Part shown: positions 27,034 to 35,801 of the stretch, one piece after another | Layout of the letters: each line of letters opens with the position of its first letter | Position numbering within the stretch: position 1 is the stretch's first letter | Assembly: GCF_900458895.1 (NCBI RefSeq) | Contig: NZ_LR962863.1 | Coordinates: 310,001-374,000 of the forward strand | Reading direction: 5' to 3' | From: Staphylococcus schleiferi | GTDB lineage: Bacteria > Bacillota > Bacilli > Staphylococcales > Staphylococcaceae | Length of the DNA stretch: 64,000 nucleotides | Made by a program: the position numbers and the translations under genes | The notes under the pieces: model-generated | Databases searched by the model: none | The model's input: the letters and a program-made list of their open reading frames with translations, nothing else | What the model was told of the DNA's origin: nothing

Positions 27034-27216
27034 ATGACAACAAAAATATCACCTGAAATTTCTCTGCTCTCTTTAGCTGTATTGATTGAAAAAAGAGCGG
27101 AGTGGGAAGCATATGAACCGGTCAATACTGCAGCTTATATGATTAAGCAAGAAAAATTAGCAGCTTACAACCAAGCGATCGCTAAATGTCAAAAAACACA
27201 TCCAGACAACACATAG
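27034..27216 (+). CDS. 60-residue hypothetical protein, last gene of SAM-riboswitch operon
   Basis: This small soluble protein starts MTTKISPEISLLSLAVLIEK and is rich in Ala, Glu and Lys with amphipathic helices. GGAG lies nine bases before ATG 27034, two bases after the tautomerase stop. The longest frame starts at 27019 inside the tautomerase gene. No family is recognised. The operon ends here with a strong terminator. Confidence 0.6.
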   Translation: MTTKISPEISLLSLAVLIEKRAEWEAYEPVNTAAYMIKQEKLAAYNQAIAKCQKTHPDNT

Positions 27217-27221
27217 TGATA

Positions 27222-27268
27222 AACGGTAAAATCTGATGATGAGAAAAAGATTTTGCCGTTCTTTTTTT
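27222..27268 (+). terminator. Terminator of the SAM-riboswitch operon
   Basis: AACGGTAAAATCT pairs with AGATTTTGCCGTT, followed by C-T7. Confidence 0.88.
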
Positions 27269-27386
27269 GTGCTTATCACTGCCAGAAGGCGTTCTAATAT
27301 CAAACAGCGCAATTGTTAAGCAACTCATTAAGTGTATCGAGAAATGTTCGTTATAATGGTGAAAAAAGACGAAAGATGTGTTCAAA

Positions 27387-28079
27387 ATGAAAAAGATAAT
27401 GATAGTGAATACGAGTTATGATCAATTTGACGGCTTTGATTTACCAACAGGTTTATGGTTGAGCGAGCTGGTGCATTTTTATGATGTATTCCATAATAAT
27501 CCGAATTATCAATTGGATATATACAATATCAATGGAGGCGAAACGCCACTAGATCCTGTGAGTATGAATAAAGTGACGTTAGATCGTTTGACTAAAAAAT
27601 ATTATGAAGATGAAAGTTTTATGCAGAAATTACATCATTCGCCATCCATCGATGAAGCTGATGTTACACAGTATGATGCGATTTATTTTACCGGTGGCCA
27701 TGGTGTCATGTATGACTTCCGAGGACATGATACGATTGCTCATGCGGTAAACGACATTTACGATCGTGGGGGTATTATTTCTTCAGTTTGTCACGGTGCG
27801 AGTGCTTTACTTGAAGTTAAGCGTCCGAACAATCATTTTCTTATCGAAGGGCAACAGTTGACAGGTTTCTCAAATCGAGAAGAAGGTTTAGCACGCCGTA
27901 AAAAACAAGTACCATATCAGTTAGAAACTGCATTAAAAGAAAAAGGCGCACTTTATCAAAAAAGCTTAATCCCATTAAAAAGTTTTGTCGTTGAAGCGGA
28001 ACAATTAATTACAGGACAAAATCCAGCTTCAGCACGAGCTGTAGGGGAAGCGGTCAAACTTAGACTTGATGCAAAATGA
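27387..28079 (+). CDS. DJ-1/PfpI family protein (Hsp31-like glutamine-amidotransferase fold)
   Basis: This cytosolic protein has about 230 residues. The nucleophile elbow ISSVCHGASALL holds the reactive Cys, and DAIYFTGGHGVMYD is the conserved Gly-rich strand with its His. The GATase1 Hsp31-like branch includes chaperones and glyoxalase III or deglycase enzymes. Which activity applies cannot be told here. The frame opens with GTG 27378, but MKKIMIVNTSYD from ATG 27387 matches the family start. It is monocistronic. Confidence 0.78.
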   Translation: MKKIMIVNTSYDQFDGFDLPTGLWLSELVHFYDVFHNNPNYQLDIYNINGGETPLDPVSMNKVTLDRLTKKYYEDESFMQKLHHSPSIDEADVTQYDAIYFTGGHGVMYDFRGHDTIAHAVNDIYDRGGIISSVCHGASALLEVKRPNNHFLIEGQQLTGFSNREEGLARRKKQVPYQLETALKEKGALYQKSLIPLKSFVVEAEQLITGQNPASARAVGEAVKLRLDAK

Positions 28080-28126
28080 AAGCAAGATAGAGAGAATCAG
28101 ACATAAAGTGTAAGGTGAATAGAGTA

Positions 28127-28172
28127 GAGACGGTACAGGAGATCAAAATGATTTCTGTTCCATCTCTTTTTT
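28127..28172 (+). terminator. Terminator after the DJ-1/PfpI gene
   Basis: GAGACGGTACAGGAGATC folds with GATTTCTGTTCCATCTC with small mismatches, then T6. Confidence 0.7.
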
Positions 28173-28297
28173 ATGATTTTGTCAAAAAGCAATGTCATCC
28201 TATACAGTAATGATCAAAGTGAAGCATTTCGGCGCATGAAAAGTAACAGATTTTGCAATTTGTCATTTTTAGAAAATAATGATTTTAAAAATGCATA

Positions 28298-28351
28298 TTG
28301 CGCTTATGAAATGTTTAGCGTATAATTTTAAATCGAAATCATTACTATTTT
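28298..28351 (+). promoter_or_regulatory. adcA promoter with Zur box
   Basis: TTGCGC (28298-28303) and TATAAT (28321-28326) are spaced 17 bases. The 23-bp dyad 28329-28351, TAAATCGAAAT-C-ATTACTATTTT, matches the staphylococcal Zur box (TAAATCGTAAT-N-ATTACGATTTA) at 20 of 22 defined positions. It covers the transcription start, so zinc-loaded Zur should block adcA. Confidence 0.8.
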
Positions 28352-28368
28352 TAGGAGGAGACCACATC

Positions 28369-29989
28369 ATGAAAAAAAGTTTCAAGTTATTAGCGACAGT
28401 GGTATTGTCGGGTTCTGTGTTAGCGGCTTGTGGTCAAGGTGACGATAAAGCATCATCAAACGACCAATTAAAAGTAACAACAACGGTTTTCCCATTGCAA
28501 TCGTTTGTTAAGCAAATTGGTGGTAAACATGTTCAAGTAGATTCTATTTATCCGAAAGGGACGGATTTACATAGCTTTGAACCATCACAAAAAGATATTA
28601 TAGATGCAAGTAAATCGGATCTATTTATTTATACGGGCGATGATTTAGATCCAGTATCTAAAAAAATAGCTGGGGCAATTAAAAAAGATGATCACAAACT
28701 TTCATTAGAGGATCATTTAGATAGAGCAACTTTATTAACGGATCAACATGAACACGGGGGAACATGATGAGCATGAGCATGGTGATCACGATGAACATGG
28801 TGAAGAAGGACACGACCATGATCATGGCGAAGAAGCACATGAACATGAAGGACATGACCATGAACATGGTGAAGAACATCATCATCATGGTGGCTATGAC
28901 CCACACGTATGGTTAGATCCACAATTAGATAAAAAATTCGTATCTGCAATTCGTGATGATTTAGTAAAACGCGACCCAGATCATAAAGACGAATATAAGA
29001 AAAATGCGGATAAATTATTAAAAGATTTAGATGGCATTGATCAAGATATGAAAGACATTACAAAAGACCGTCAAGGTAATGCGGTATTCATTTCACATGA
29101 ATCTTTAGGTTATTTAGCGGATCGTTACGGTTTTGTACAAAAAGGGGTTGAAGGTTTAAATGCTGAAGACTCATCACAAAAAGAATTAACTGAAATCGTT
29201 GATGAAATTAATGATACAGGTGCGAAATACATTCTTTATGAAGAAAATATTTCACATAAAGTGACAGATACAATTCGCAAAGAAACAAATGCGAAAACGT
29301 TGAAATTCAACAACATGGAATCTGTGACAGATGATCAATCGAAAGATGCGACATATCAATCATTAATGAAAGAAAACGTGAAAAACCTTGAAAAAGCGTT
29401 GAATGAAAAAATTAAAGTTAAAGATGATAAAGCAGCAAATAAACATACAAAAGCAATCCAAGATGGTTACTTCAAAGACAGCCAAGTGAAAGACCGTGAA
29501 CTTTCTGATTATGAAGGTAACTGGCAATCTGTTTATCCTTTATTAAAAGATGGTACTTTAGATGAAGTCTTCAAACATAAAGCTGAAGATAAAGGCGATA
29601 AATCTGCGAAAGAATACAAATCATATTATGAAAAAGGTTACAAAACAGATATAGAAAAAATTAAAATCTCAGGTGATCAAATCACTTTCACTAAAAACGG
29701 TAAGTCAATGACTGGCACATACCGTTATGATGGTAAAGACATTTTAGATTACAAAGGTGGTAACCGTGGCGTACGTTATACTTTCAAACTTGAAGGTGAA
29801 GCGTCTAAAGATTTACCAAAATATGTACAATTTAGTGACCACAATATTGCACCTAAAAAATCTGAACACTTCCATATTTTCATGGGCAATGATCGTGACA
29901 AAGTCTTAAAAGAGCTAGATAACTGGCCAACATATTACCCAGCTAAATTGTCAAAAGAAGAAGTAAAAGATGAAATGTTAGAACACTAA
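28369..29989 (+). pseudogene. adcA: AdcA: zinc-binding lipoprotein with ZinT domain, split by +1 frameshift
   Basis: This is an extracellular zinc-capturing lipoprotein for the Adc/Znu importer. The signal peptide ends at lipobox VLAAC. A ZnuA-type domain follows (TTTVFPLQSFVKQIGG, KGTDLHSFEPS), then a His/Asp/Glu-rich metal loop, YDPHVWLDPQL, and a C-terminal ZinT domain from about residue 360 (YFKDSQVKDRELSDYEGNWQSV, FSDHNIAPKKSEHFHIF). The frame breaks in the His-rich loop: five G (28756-28760) read HEHGGT-stop, while four would read HEHGEHDEH. Removing one base gives 539 residues, near the known size. The start at 28369 has AGGAGGAG. adcBC-type permease and ATPase genes are not adjacent. 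Confidence 0.88.
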
Positions 29990-30008
29990 AATAGTCATAC
30001 AAACATAC

Positions 30009-30060
30009 AACGCCTATCAGAGCGCACATTTAAATTGTGCCCTCCTGATAGGCGTTTTTT
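30009..30060 (+). terminator. adcA terminator
   Basis: AACGCCTATCAG pairs with CTGATAGGCGTT, with an inner GCGCAC/GTGC stem, followed by T-rich sequence. Confidence 0.85.
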
Positions 30061-30074
30061 CGTGATATAAAAAA

Positions 30075-30111
30075 GTGGAAACACAATTGATTTGAAAAAT
30101 TGTGTTTCCAC
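30075..30111 (-). terminator. fda terminator
   Basis: Perfect 14-bp arms 30075-30088 and 30098-30111 are followed on the minus strand by C-T6. They are about 50 bases past the aldolase stop and converge with the adcA terminator. Confidence 0.88.
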
Positions 30112-30162
30112 GCGATTTGCATTTATAAATTAAATGCGATTCGGTTTAATTTTGTTAACGTT

Positions 30163-31059
30163 TTACGCTTGTACTTTGTTAACTGAAGCATCGTAAATTG
30201 AATCGATTGTTTGGCCTAATAAGCGGTCAAATTCTTCGTCAGATTGGCTTACACGTAAATCGTTAATTAATGCACGAGAGAAGCTCGCAATTAAGCCGTT
30301 ATTTGTTTTTAAGAATTCATTTGCTTTTTCAAGGCTGTAGCCTCCTGATAAAGCAACCACACGAACAACGTTAGGGTGGTTAATCAATGATTCATATTGG
30401 TTCGCACGTGTTGGAATTGTTAATTTTAACATCACGTAATCATCTGAAGCTAAAGCATCTAAATGTTTTTGAATTAATTCTGTTAAGTAAGCTTCGATTT
30501 CAGCTTTGTTTTCTGCATCGATGTTCACTTCAGGTTCGATAATAGGTACAAGACCTTTATTGATAATTTGTTGTGCAACTTCAAATTGTTGCTTAATTAC
30601 TGCGTCGATACCTTCTTTGTTGAATTCTAAGATATTTGAACGCATTTTTGTACCAAAGATTTTATGGTCGTTTGCACGATCTAATAATTGATCAAGTTCA
30701 GGCATAGGTTTCATTAATTGAACACCATTTTCAACATCTGCTAAACCTTTGTCAATTTTAAGGAATGGTACAATTCCTTTATCAGCAAGGTAGTCACCTG
30801 TATGTTTACCTTCAACTTCACGGTCCATTGTTTGTTCAAATAAGATTGCACCAATGACTTTATCTGAAGTAAATGATGGTGATGTTACGATACGTGTACG
30901 CATCTCGTGAACCAATTTAAACATTTCGTCATCATTGTTATATTGGTCTTCGCCAACACCATAACCGCGCAATGCTTTAGGGGTACTACCACCGCTTTGG
31001 TCTAGTGCTGCAATGAAACCTTTACCATTTTTCATTTTTTCTAGTTGTTCTTGATTCAT
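30163..31059 (-). CDS. fda: Class I fructose-bisphosphate aldolase
   Basis: This Schiff-base, metal-independent aldolase interconverts fructose-1,6-bisphosphate with DHAP and glyceraldehyde-3-phosphate. From [15 protein letters not shown] it has 298 residues. The family landmarks are [67 protein letters not shown] and [22 protein letters not shown] start at 31071 would add MKGS. I prefer ATG 31059 because its N-terminus matches relatives. A promoter TTGAAA-17-CATACT lies at 31099-31127 (minus). An MntR-type dyad lies further upstream. Confidence 0.92.
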   Translation of the reverse strand: MNQEQLEKMKNGKGFIAALDQSGGSTPKALRGYGVGEDQYNNDDEMFKLVHEMRTRIVTSPSFTSDKVIGAILFEQTMDREVEGKHTGDYLADKGIVPFLKIDKGLADVENGVQLMKPMPELDQLLDRANDHKIFGTKMRSNILEFNKEGIDAVIKQQFEVAQQIINKGLVPIIEPEVNIDAENKAEIEAYLTELIQKHLDALASDDYVMLKLTIPTRANQYESLINHPNVVRVVALSGGYSLEKANEFLKTNNGLIASFSRALINDLRVSQSDEEFDRLLGQTIDSIYDASVNKVQA

Positions 31060-31138
31060 ACTTCCTTTCACTCCTCGTAACGTGATAATTACACCCTTAG
31101 TATGACGAATTTATTAAATAGTTTCAAATAAAAAGATA

Positions 31139-31294
31139 GCGGTTATTATTTAAAAACCGCTTAAAGTTAGCAGTAATTCAGTAATATTAAGGATTTTTGA
31201 GGTTTTGATTTTTAGGTTGACCTAAAAATTAAACTACATCAGTAGTGTGCTAAATGAACACGAAATGTATAAAATGACATCTTAAGCCTGTAAA
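31139..31294 (-). promoter_or_regulatory. Distal fda leader: promoter, MntR-like dyad and hairpin
   Basis: On the minus strand TTTACA (31289-31294) and TATACA (31266-31271) are spaced 17 bases. Downstream, ATTTTTAGG-TTGA-CCTAAAAAT (31208-31229) is a perfect 9-bp dyad sharing the TTTAGG-N4-CCTAAA core with the mntH operator. Then GCGGTT/AACCGC (31139-31160) forms a hairpin followed by a T-rich run on the minus strand. Together they could be a separate short transcript or an attenuated leader of fda. Confidence 0.45.
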
Positions 31295-31429
31295 GTTGTT
31301 GCTTGTCATAATAAAACGTTTAAAAGAAATGTATTACAAAAGTGATGTACCTCTATTGATAAATTTAATTGAATGATTATTTTATGAACTTTAAGTAGAA
31401 GGAAAAGTGAAATACATTAGAATCTCAGG

Positions 31430-31458
31430 TTGGAAGTGCGATTAATTTGTGGTATAAT
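31430..31458 (+). promoter_or_regulatory. Promoter of the secreted-peptide gene
   Basis: TTGGAA (31430-31435) and a perfect TATAAT (31453-31458) are spaced 17 bases, about 30 bases before the ATG. Confidence 0.7.
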
Positions 31459-31490
31459 AATTATACTTAAAAGTGAAAGAGGTGATATGA

Positions 31491-31637
31491 ATGAGTAAAT
31501 TGGTAAAAGGTTTAATGTCAACTGCTGCAGTAGCTGTTCTTTTATCTGCTGTTGGTAGCACATCTGATGCACACGCACTTACTCAAAAAGAATATCAACA
31601 CTTAGCATCACAATACGCAAACTATTCAAACAATTAA
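31491..31637 (+). CDS. 48-residue secreted peptide precursor
   Basis: MSKLVKGLMSTAAVAVLLSA is a clear signal peptide: Lys-containing N-region, hydrophobic core and a cleavage site at about residue 29 after DAHA. The mature part would be about 19 residues (LTQKEYQHLASQYANYSNN) with no Cys and several Tyr, Gln and Asn. A GAAAGAGGTG ribosome site, a consensus promoter and a strong terminator bracket it, so it is a real single-gene unit. I do not recognise a named family. A signal, adhesin-like or bacteriocin-like role would be speculation. Confidence 0.75.
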   Translation: MSKLVKGLMSTAAVAVLLSAVGSTSDAHALTQKEYQHLASQYANYSNN

Positions 31638-31688
31638 TGCGTTCAATACCGATTCGTTTTTGAGTTTTCCCAGTTGTAATCATGGGAG

Positions 31689-31740
31689 GCACTTTCGCTG
31701 AATACATGTTGATGTATTTAGTGGGAGTGCTTTTTATTTT
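31689..31740 (+). terminator. Terminator of the secreted-peptide gene
   Basis: A 19-bp stem (31689-31707 with 31712-31730, some G-U pairs) has a GTTG loop and then T5. Confidence 0.85.
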
Positions 31741-31769
31741 AGCTTCTATATAAAGGGAATTTATAGGCC

Positions 31770-31812
31770 AAAAGTCATACTGCTAATCATTATTAGTAAC
31801 AGTATGACTTTT
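31770..31812. terminator. Bidirectional hairpin between peptide gene and alsD-like gene
   Basis: AAAAGTCATACTG (31770-31782) pairs with CAGTATGACTTTT (31800-31812). A T-rich tract follows on the plus strand. Confidence 0.6.
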
Positions 31813-31977
31813 CTTTTAAAAGGCGGTCATTGACATTAAAATTCTTAAGCAAGTACCTCATCAAATGATATTTAATGGGTGAGTATTTTCAATTTTATAA
31901 TCTGATTATGCACTCGCTATTTTCCAATATGTCCTTGCTTCACTTACGTTCCACAAATCATCAATAGAAAATATACG

Positions 31978-32655
31978 CTATAATGACAAATGCCTAATAA
32001 ACAATGGCTCAGCAGCAGGACAGATCATTGTATATCCATCCAAATTTTGAAGTTGGGCGTCAGCATTTGAAACTTTAAAGCTAAGAACCTTGCCTACAAG
32101 TTCATGATATTCCGAAACGAAATAGGCACTGAAACCCGGTGGATGAATACCAGTAAAATCATGAGGTGTATAAAGAATCAAAATTGTACCTTTAATTTGT
32201 CGCACTGCACGTTCAGTTTGAGGTATATGAAAGGGGCGCTTGAGCGTGTGAGGTGAATGATTTTTAGAATAAACACTTAAGTGAATATAATTAAAATCGC
32301 CTGTGAGTTTAGTCATTGAGAAAAGCTGCGTGTTGATTAGCCTTTCCTTGATATGTTGAAAAATATCAACATGTTCCACTTGTTTAACTACGAAGTCATG
32401 CTGGGGTCTAAATTGAACAACAGCGCCATACGGCACTTTCTCTTGACCATTTAATCCGTGATGTTCTCCATATTGATTCATATGAACGGGTTGCCCATCA
32501 ATAATTACAAAATCACCATCAGTATGGTTCAATGTACCAAATCCATAATCACCGTAACGTAATAACTCAGCGATTGTCACTTCGCTTTCATGATGTCCCT
32601 CTAATAAGGTTTTAATCGTGCCCACTTGATGTATGTAGTGACGATATTCTTTCAT
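31978..32655 (-). CDS. Acetolactate-decarboxylase-like protein lacking the zinc ligands
   Basis: This 225-residue member of the AlsD/BudA family normally decarboxylates acetolactate to acetoin. The overall fold is recognisable: LLEGHHESEVTIAELL, GFGTLNHTDGDFVIIDG, EKVPYGAVVQF. However, the conserved Gly-x-His-x-His zinc site reads GFSAYF, and the third His (GGHVLDF) reads VGKVLSF. The acidic residue in DGE is Asp, and the active-site Arg (HVRMMP in relatives) is Ser. It is probably not a working decarboxylase. It sits next to panE, as a second alsD-like gene does in S. aureus. The start has AAGGGGTTG upstream. Confidence 0.75.
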   Translation of the reverse strand: MKEYRHYIHQVGTIKTLLEGHHESEVTIAELLRYGDYGFGTLNHTDGDFVIIDGQPVHMNQYGEHHGLNGQEKVPYGAVVQFRPQHDFVVKQVEHVDIFQHIKERLINTQLFSMTKLTGDFNYIHLSVYSKNHSPHTLKRPFHIPQTERAVRQIKGTILILYTPHDFTGIHPPGFSAYFVSEYHELVGKVLSFKVSNADAQLQNLDGYTMICPAAEPLFIRHLSL

Positions 32656-33028
32656 TTAAATCAACCCCTTTGAAGTTGGCGTCCAAAACGCTAAAGATGT
32701 AATCATTTTGATCGAATGTGCTTAGTGGTATTCATCTATCATCAAAAACAGCAAAGCAAAATGAAAATAAAATAGAGTTATAAATAAACATTGTTGCTTG
32801 CTATATAAAATTATAGAGTGGCTCTGTTAAAAAAGCAATATAATTATGTAAAAATATTTATCTTAATTCATCTTGTTCATATGGATTATGTATAAAGTTT
32901 GAGTCTATATGTAAAAATATGATATGAATATGTCTTTTTTAATATGAGTGAAAGAAATGAAGGTGTCTTATTTTTAAGTATAATAATGAAGGATGATACG
33001 TATAAATAAAGTCATATTATAAAAAAGG

Positions 33029-33068
33029 AGCGCTAGGACGATTTTCTATTAAAAATCATCTTAGCGCT
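33029..33068 (-). terminator. panE terminator
   Basis: AGCGCTAGGACGATTTT and AAAATCATCTTAGCGCT form a stem, followed on the minus strand by CCTTTTTT. It isolates panE from the alsD-like gene. The gap 32656-33028 otherwise shows no gene. Confidence 0.75.
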
Positions 33069-33154
33069 ATTTATTTTGAAATATATCCTGGCTTCTTAAG
33101 TGAATGCGTGTACGTGTATATGAAGCAACTGTTAAATCATTAAAGCGTCAGTAT

Positions 33155-34090
33155 TTATTGAACCCATTTCATTTCTAATTGATGGATTAAGTGCGTCAAC
33201 ATATCATTATTCGGTGTTGGAATACCTAGTTCGCGACCATATTGACTGATTTGTCCATTAAGATAATCAACTTCAGTATAGCGACGATTATATAAGTCTT
33301 GATGCATTGAAGGATAATGGAGACCTTGTGTTTCTTTTGGATAAGAGTCTTCAATTTTTTGTAAAAGCAATTGTGGGTCTAATTCAACGCCTCGACCATG
33401 AGCCACAGCAACGATTTCATCAATAATGGGTTGAATCATTTCACGTGAATGAACATAACTGCCAAATTCATAAATGGTTTTGTTAAGGATAGTGCACAGT
33501 GGATTTACAACACTGTTGACAGTCGCTTTACTCCAAATGGATTTAAACACATTATCACTGATTGTAGCGTTAAGTTGTGCATCATTGAAAATTTGATGAA
33601 TCACTTCTGTACGGTGATCAGCTTGGCCATCTGCACGTTGAAACTCAATACTCCCTGTGCCTTCTAACAGTAATTTTCCAGGACCACGCATGCCAGCAGT
33701 CCACATGGTCACGGCAAGGAATATTTGAGTTTGTGGCACAATTTTAGAAAATCGTTCATCATGTCCAAGACCATTCATCATAGTAAGTAAAGCAGTATCA
33801 GAGTGAAGGGCATTTCGATCGTATAACGTTTGAAGCATTTCTTCTGATTTCATAGATTTCGTTAAGATAATGACTAAGTCATATGCCTCATTTACATTTT
33901 GAGGTAATAGGGCAGGAATTTGAATCGTATAGGTATCTGTTTCTGTTTCGATTTCAAGGCCGTGTTCATTTATTTGATTCACATGTTCTTCCCATGTATC
34001 AATCAGTGTCACATCATATCCAGCCTTCTTAATTTGGCTCCCAATACGACCTCCCATTGCACCTGCACCCGCGATAGCGATTTTATTCAT
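33155..34090 (-). CDS. panE: 2-dehydropantoate 2-reductase (ketopantoate reductase)
   Basis: This NADPH-dependent enzyme of pantothenate synthesis reduces ketopantoate. It has 311 residues. The N-terminal Rossmann motif is IAIAGAGAMGGRIG. The Lys in ILTKSMKSEE and the ALLTMMNGLGHDE segment match the ApbA/PanE N-domain. SIWSKATVNSVVNPLCTI contains the catalytic Lys of the C-domain. panB, panC and panD are not adjacent. ATG 34090 has AAGGGGG upstream. Confidence 0.87.
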   Translation of the reverse strand: MNKIAIAGAGAMGGRIGSQIKKAGYDVTLIDTWEEHVNQINEHGLEIETETDTYTIQIPALLPQNVNEAYDLVIILTKSMKSEEMLQTLYDRNALHSDTALLTMMNGLGHDERFSKIVPQTQIFLAVTMWTAGMRGPGKLLLEGTGSIEFQRADGQADHRTEVIHQIFNDAQLNATISDNVFKSIWSKATVNSVVNPLCTILNKTIYEFGSYVHSREMIQPIIDEIVAVAHGRGVELDPQLLLQKIEDSYPKETQGLHYPSMHQDLYNRRYTEVDYLNGQISQYGRELGIPTPNNDMLTHLIHQLEMKWVQ

Positions 34091-34349
34091 AATGACTCCC
34101 CCTTGTAAGCGTTTAATTTATAAATAAGTGTAAAATTCAAAAGAAACGATGTCAATTATCTTTCTATAAAAGTTACTTAAAAATTTAATAGTAAACTTCT
34201 TATTTCATGCAAGGATAAATTAATGTGCTAATAATACAAGATTGAATAAAGTAGACGATATTTACCTTTAATTGTCATAAATAAAATGCTTTTCCAAATA
34301 TTAAAGTCTTTAGTTCAGTTTTTGGGATAAAAACGATAATTTCTAGGAT

Positions 34350-34363
34350 ATTAAGCGCTTTCA
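34350..34363 (+). promoter_or_regulatory. cre site in the uhpT promoter
   Basis: ATTAAGCGCTTTCA matches 12 of 14 cre positions and lies just upstream of a TATAGT -10 (34372-34377). Carbon catabolite repression of hexose-phosphate uptake is likely. The rest of 34100-34400 is A/T-rich with no gene. Confidence 0.6.
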
Positions 34364-34408
34364 GTTGATGCTATAGTGAATTTAAAGTGAACACAAGAGG
34401 TGAAGGGC

Positions 34409-35788
34409 ATGAACTTTTTTGATATTAAAAAGATTCCTAACAAAGGCATACCGTTATCTATGCAACGAAAATTATGGTTACGTAACTTTTTACAAGCCTT
34501 TTTCGTCGTATTTCTCGCATATATGGCCATGTACTTAATTCGAAACAACTTTAAAGCAGCTCAACCTTTATTAAAAGAAGAAATCGGGTTGTCTACATTA
34601 GAATTAGGTTATATTGGATTAGCATTTAGTATTACTTATGGCCTAGGGAAAACACTATTAGGTTACTTTGTTGATGGACGTAACACGAAAAAAATTATTT
34701 CATTTTTATTAATCCTTTCTGCGATAACTGTATTAATTATGGGCTTCGTGTTAAGTTATTTTGGTTCAGTTTTAGGTTTATTTATTGTACTTTGGGGACT
34801 AAACGGTATTTTTCAATCCGTCGGTGGACCTGCAAGTTACTCAACGATTTCTAGATGGGCACCGCGAACTAAACGAGGGCGTTATCTCGGTTTTTGGAAT
34901 ACGTCACATAATATCGGTGGTGCAATAGCAGGGGCGCTTGCACTATGGGGCGCAAATATGTTTTTCCATGGTAGCGTTGTGGGGATGTTTATTTTCCCAG
35001 CTGTTATAGCGTTAATTATTGGTGTTGTCACATTATTTATCGGTAAAGATGATCCAGAAGAATTAGGATGGAATCGTGCAGAAGAAATTTGGGAAGAACC
35101 TGTAGATCAAGAAAATATTGACGCACAAAGTATGACAAAATGGGAAATTTTCAAAAAGTATATCTTGAAAAATCCGGTTATCTGGATTTTATGTGTATCT
35201 AATGTGTTTGTGTATATTGTGCGTATCGGTATTGATAACTGGGCACCACTTTATGTTTCTGAACAATTACATTTCGGAAAAGAAGACGCAGTTAACACGA
35301 TATTCTATTTTGAAATGGGTGCGCTTGTCGCAAGTTTATTATGGGGATACATCTCTGACTTGTTAAAAGGTCGTCGTGCTATCGTCGCAATTGGCTGTAT
35401 GTTCTTAATTACGTTCGTGGTCTTATTCTATACGAATGCAACAAGTGTAACGATGGTTAACGTGTCACTCTTTGCATTAGGCGCATTGATTTTCGGTCCA
35501 CAGTTGTTAATCGGTGTATCGTTAACAGGATTTGTTCCTAAAAATGCGATTAGTGTAGCAAATGGAATGACGGGATCCTTTGCATATTTATTTGGCGATT
35601 CTATGGCTAAAGTAGGTTTAGCTGCCATTGCTGACCCGGAAAGAAACGGTTTAAATGTCTTTGGCTATACGTTAAGTGGATGGACAGACGTATTTATCGT
35701 ATTCTACGCTGCATTATTTATCGGTATTATACTCCTTGGTATTGTCGCATATTTTGAAGAAAAGAAAATTAGAAGCTTACATTTATAA
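34409..35788 (+). CDS. uhpT: UhpT: hexose-phosphate:phosphate antiporter
   Basis: This major-facilitator protein imports glucose-6-phosphate in exchange for phosphate and is the route for fosfomycin entry in S. aureus. It has 459 residues with about 12 transmembrane helices. Landmarks are AMYLIRNNFKAAQPLLKEE, the phosphate-site Arg, LGKTLLGYFVDGRNTK, and SRWAPRTKRGRYLGFWNTSHNIGGA, the organophosphate:phosphate antiporter signature. The start is ATG 34409 after AGAGGTGAAGGG. The control genes hptRSA follow convergently on the other strand. Confidence 0.93.
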   Translation: MNFFDIKKIPNKGIPLSMQRKLWLRNFLQAFFVVFLAYMAMYLIRNNFKAAQPLLKEEIGLSTLELGYIGLAFSITYGLGKTLLGYFVDGRNTKKIISFLLILSAITVLIMGFVLSYFGSVLGLFIVLWGLNGIFQSVGGPASYSTISRWAPRTKRGRYLGFWNTSHNIGGAIAGALALWGANMFFHGSVVGMFIFPAVIALIIGVVTLFIGKDDPEELGWNRAEEIWEEPVDQENIDAQSMTKWEIFKKYILKNPVIWILCVSNVFVYIVRIGIDNWAPLYVSEQLHFGKEDAVNTIFYFEMGALVASLLWGYISDLLKGRRAIVAIGCMFLITFVVLFYTNATSVTMVNVSLFALGALIFGPQLLIGVSLTGFVPKNAISVANGMTGSFAYLFGDSMAKVGLAAIADPERNGLNVFGYTLSGWTDVFIVFYAALFIGIILLGIVAYFEEKKIRSLHL

Positions 35789-35801
35789 ATGAGATTAATA
35801 G

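Noticed and set aside
28679..28949. Two minus-strand ORFs rich in Met/His/Phe opposite adcA
   Set aside because: They mirror the repetitive His/Glu/Asp-coding stretch of adcA. There is no ribosome site, and the composition is an antisense artefact.
32818..32845. GGCTCTGTTAAAAAAG as an IS6-type terminal repeat
   Set aside because: It resembles the repeat only over a few bases, and there is no transposase or second end nearby.
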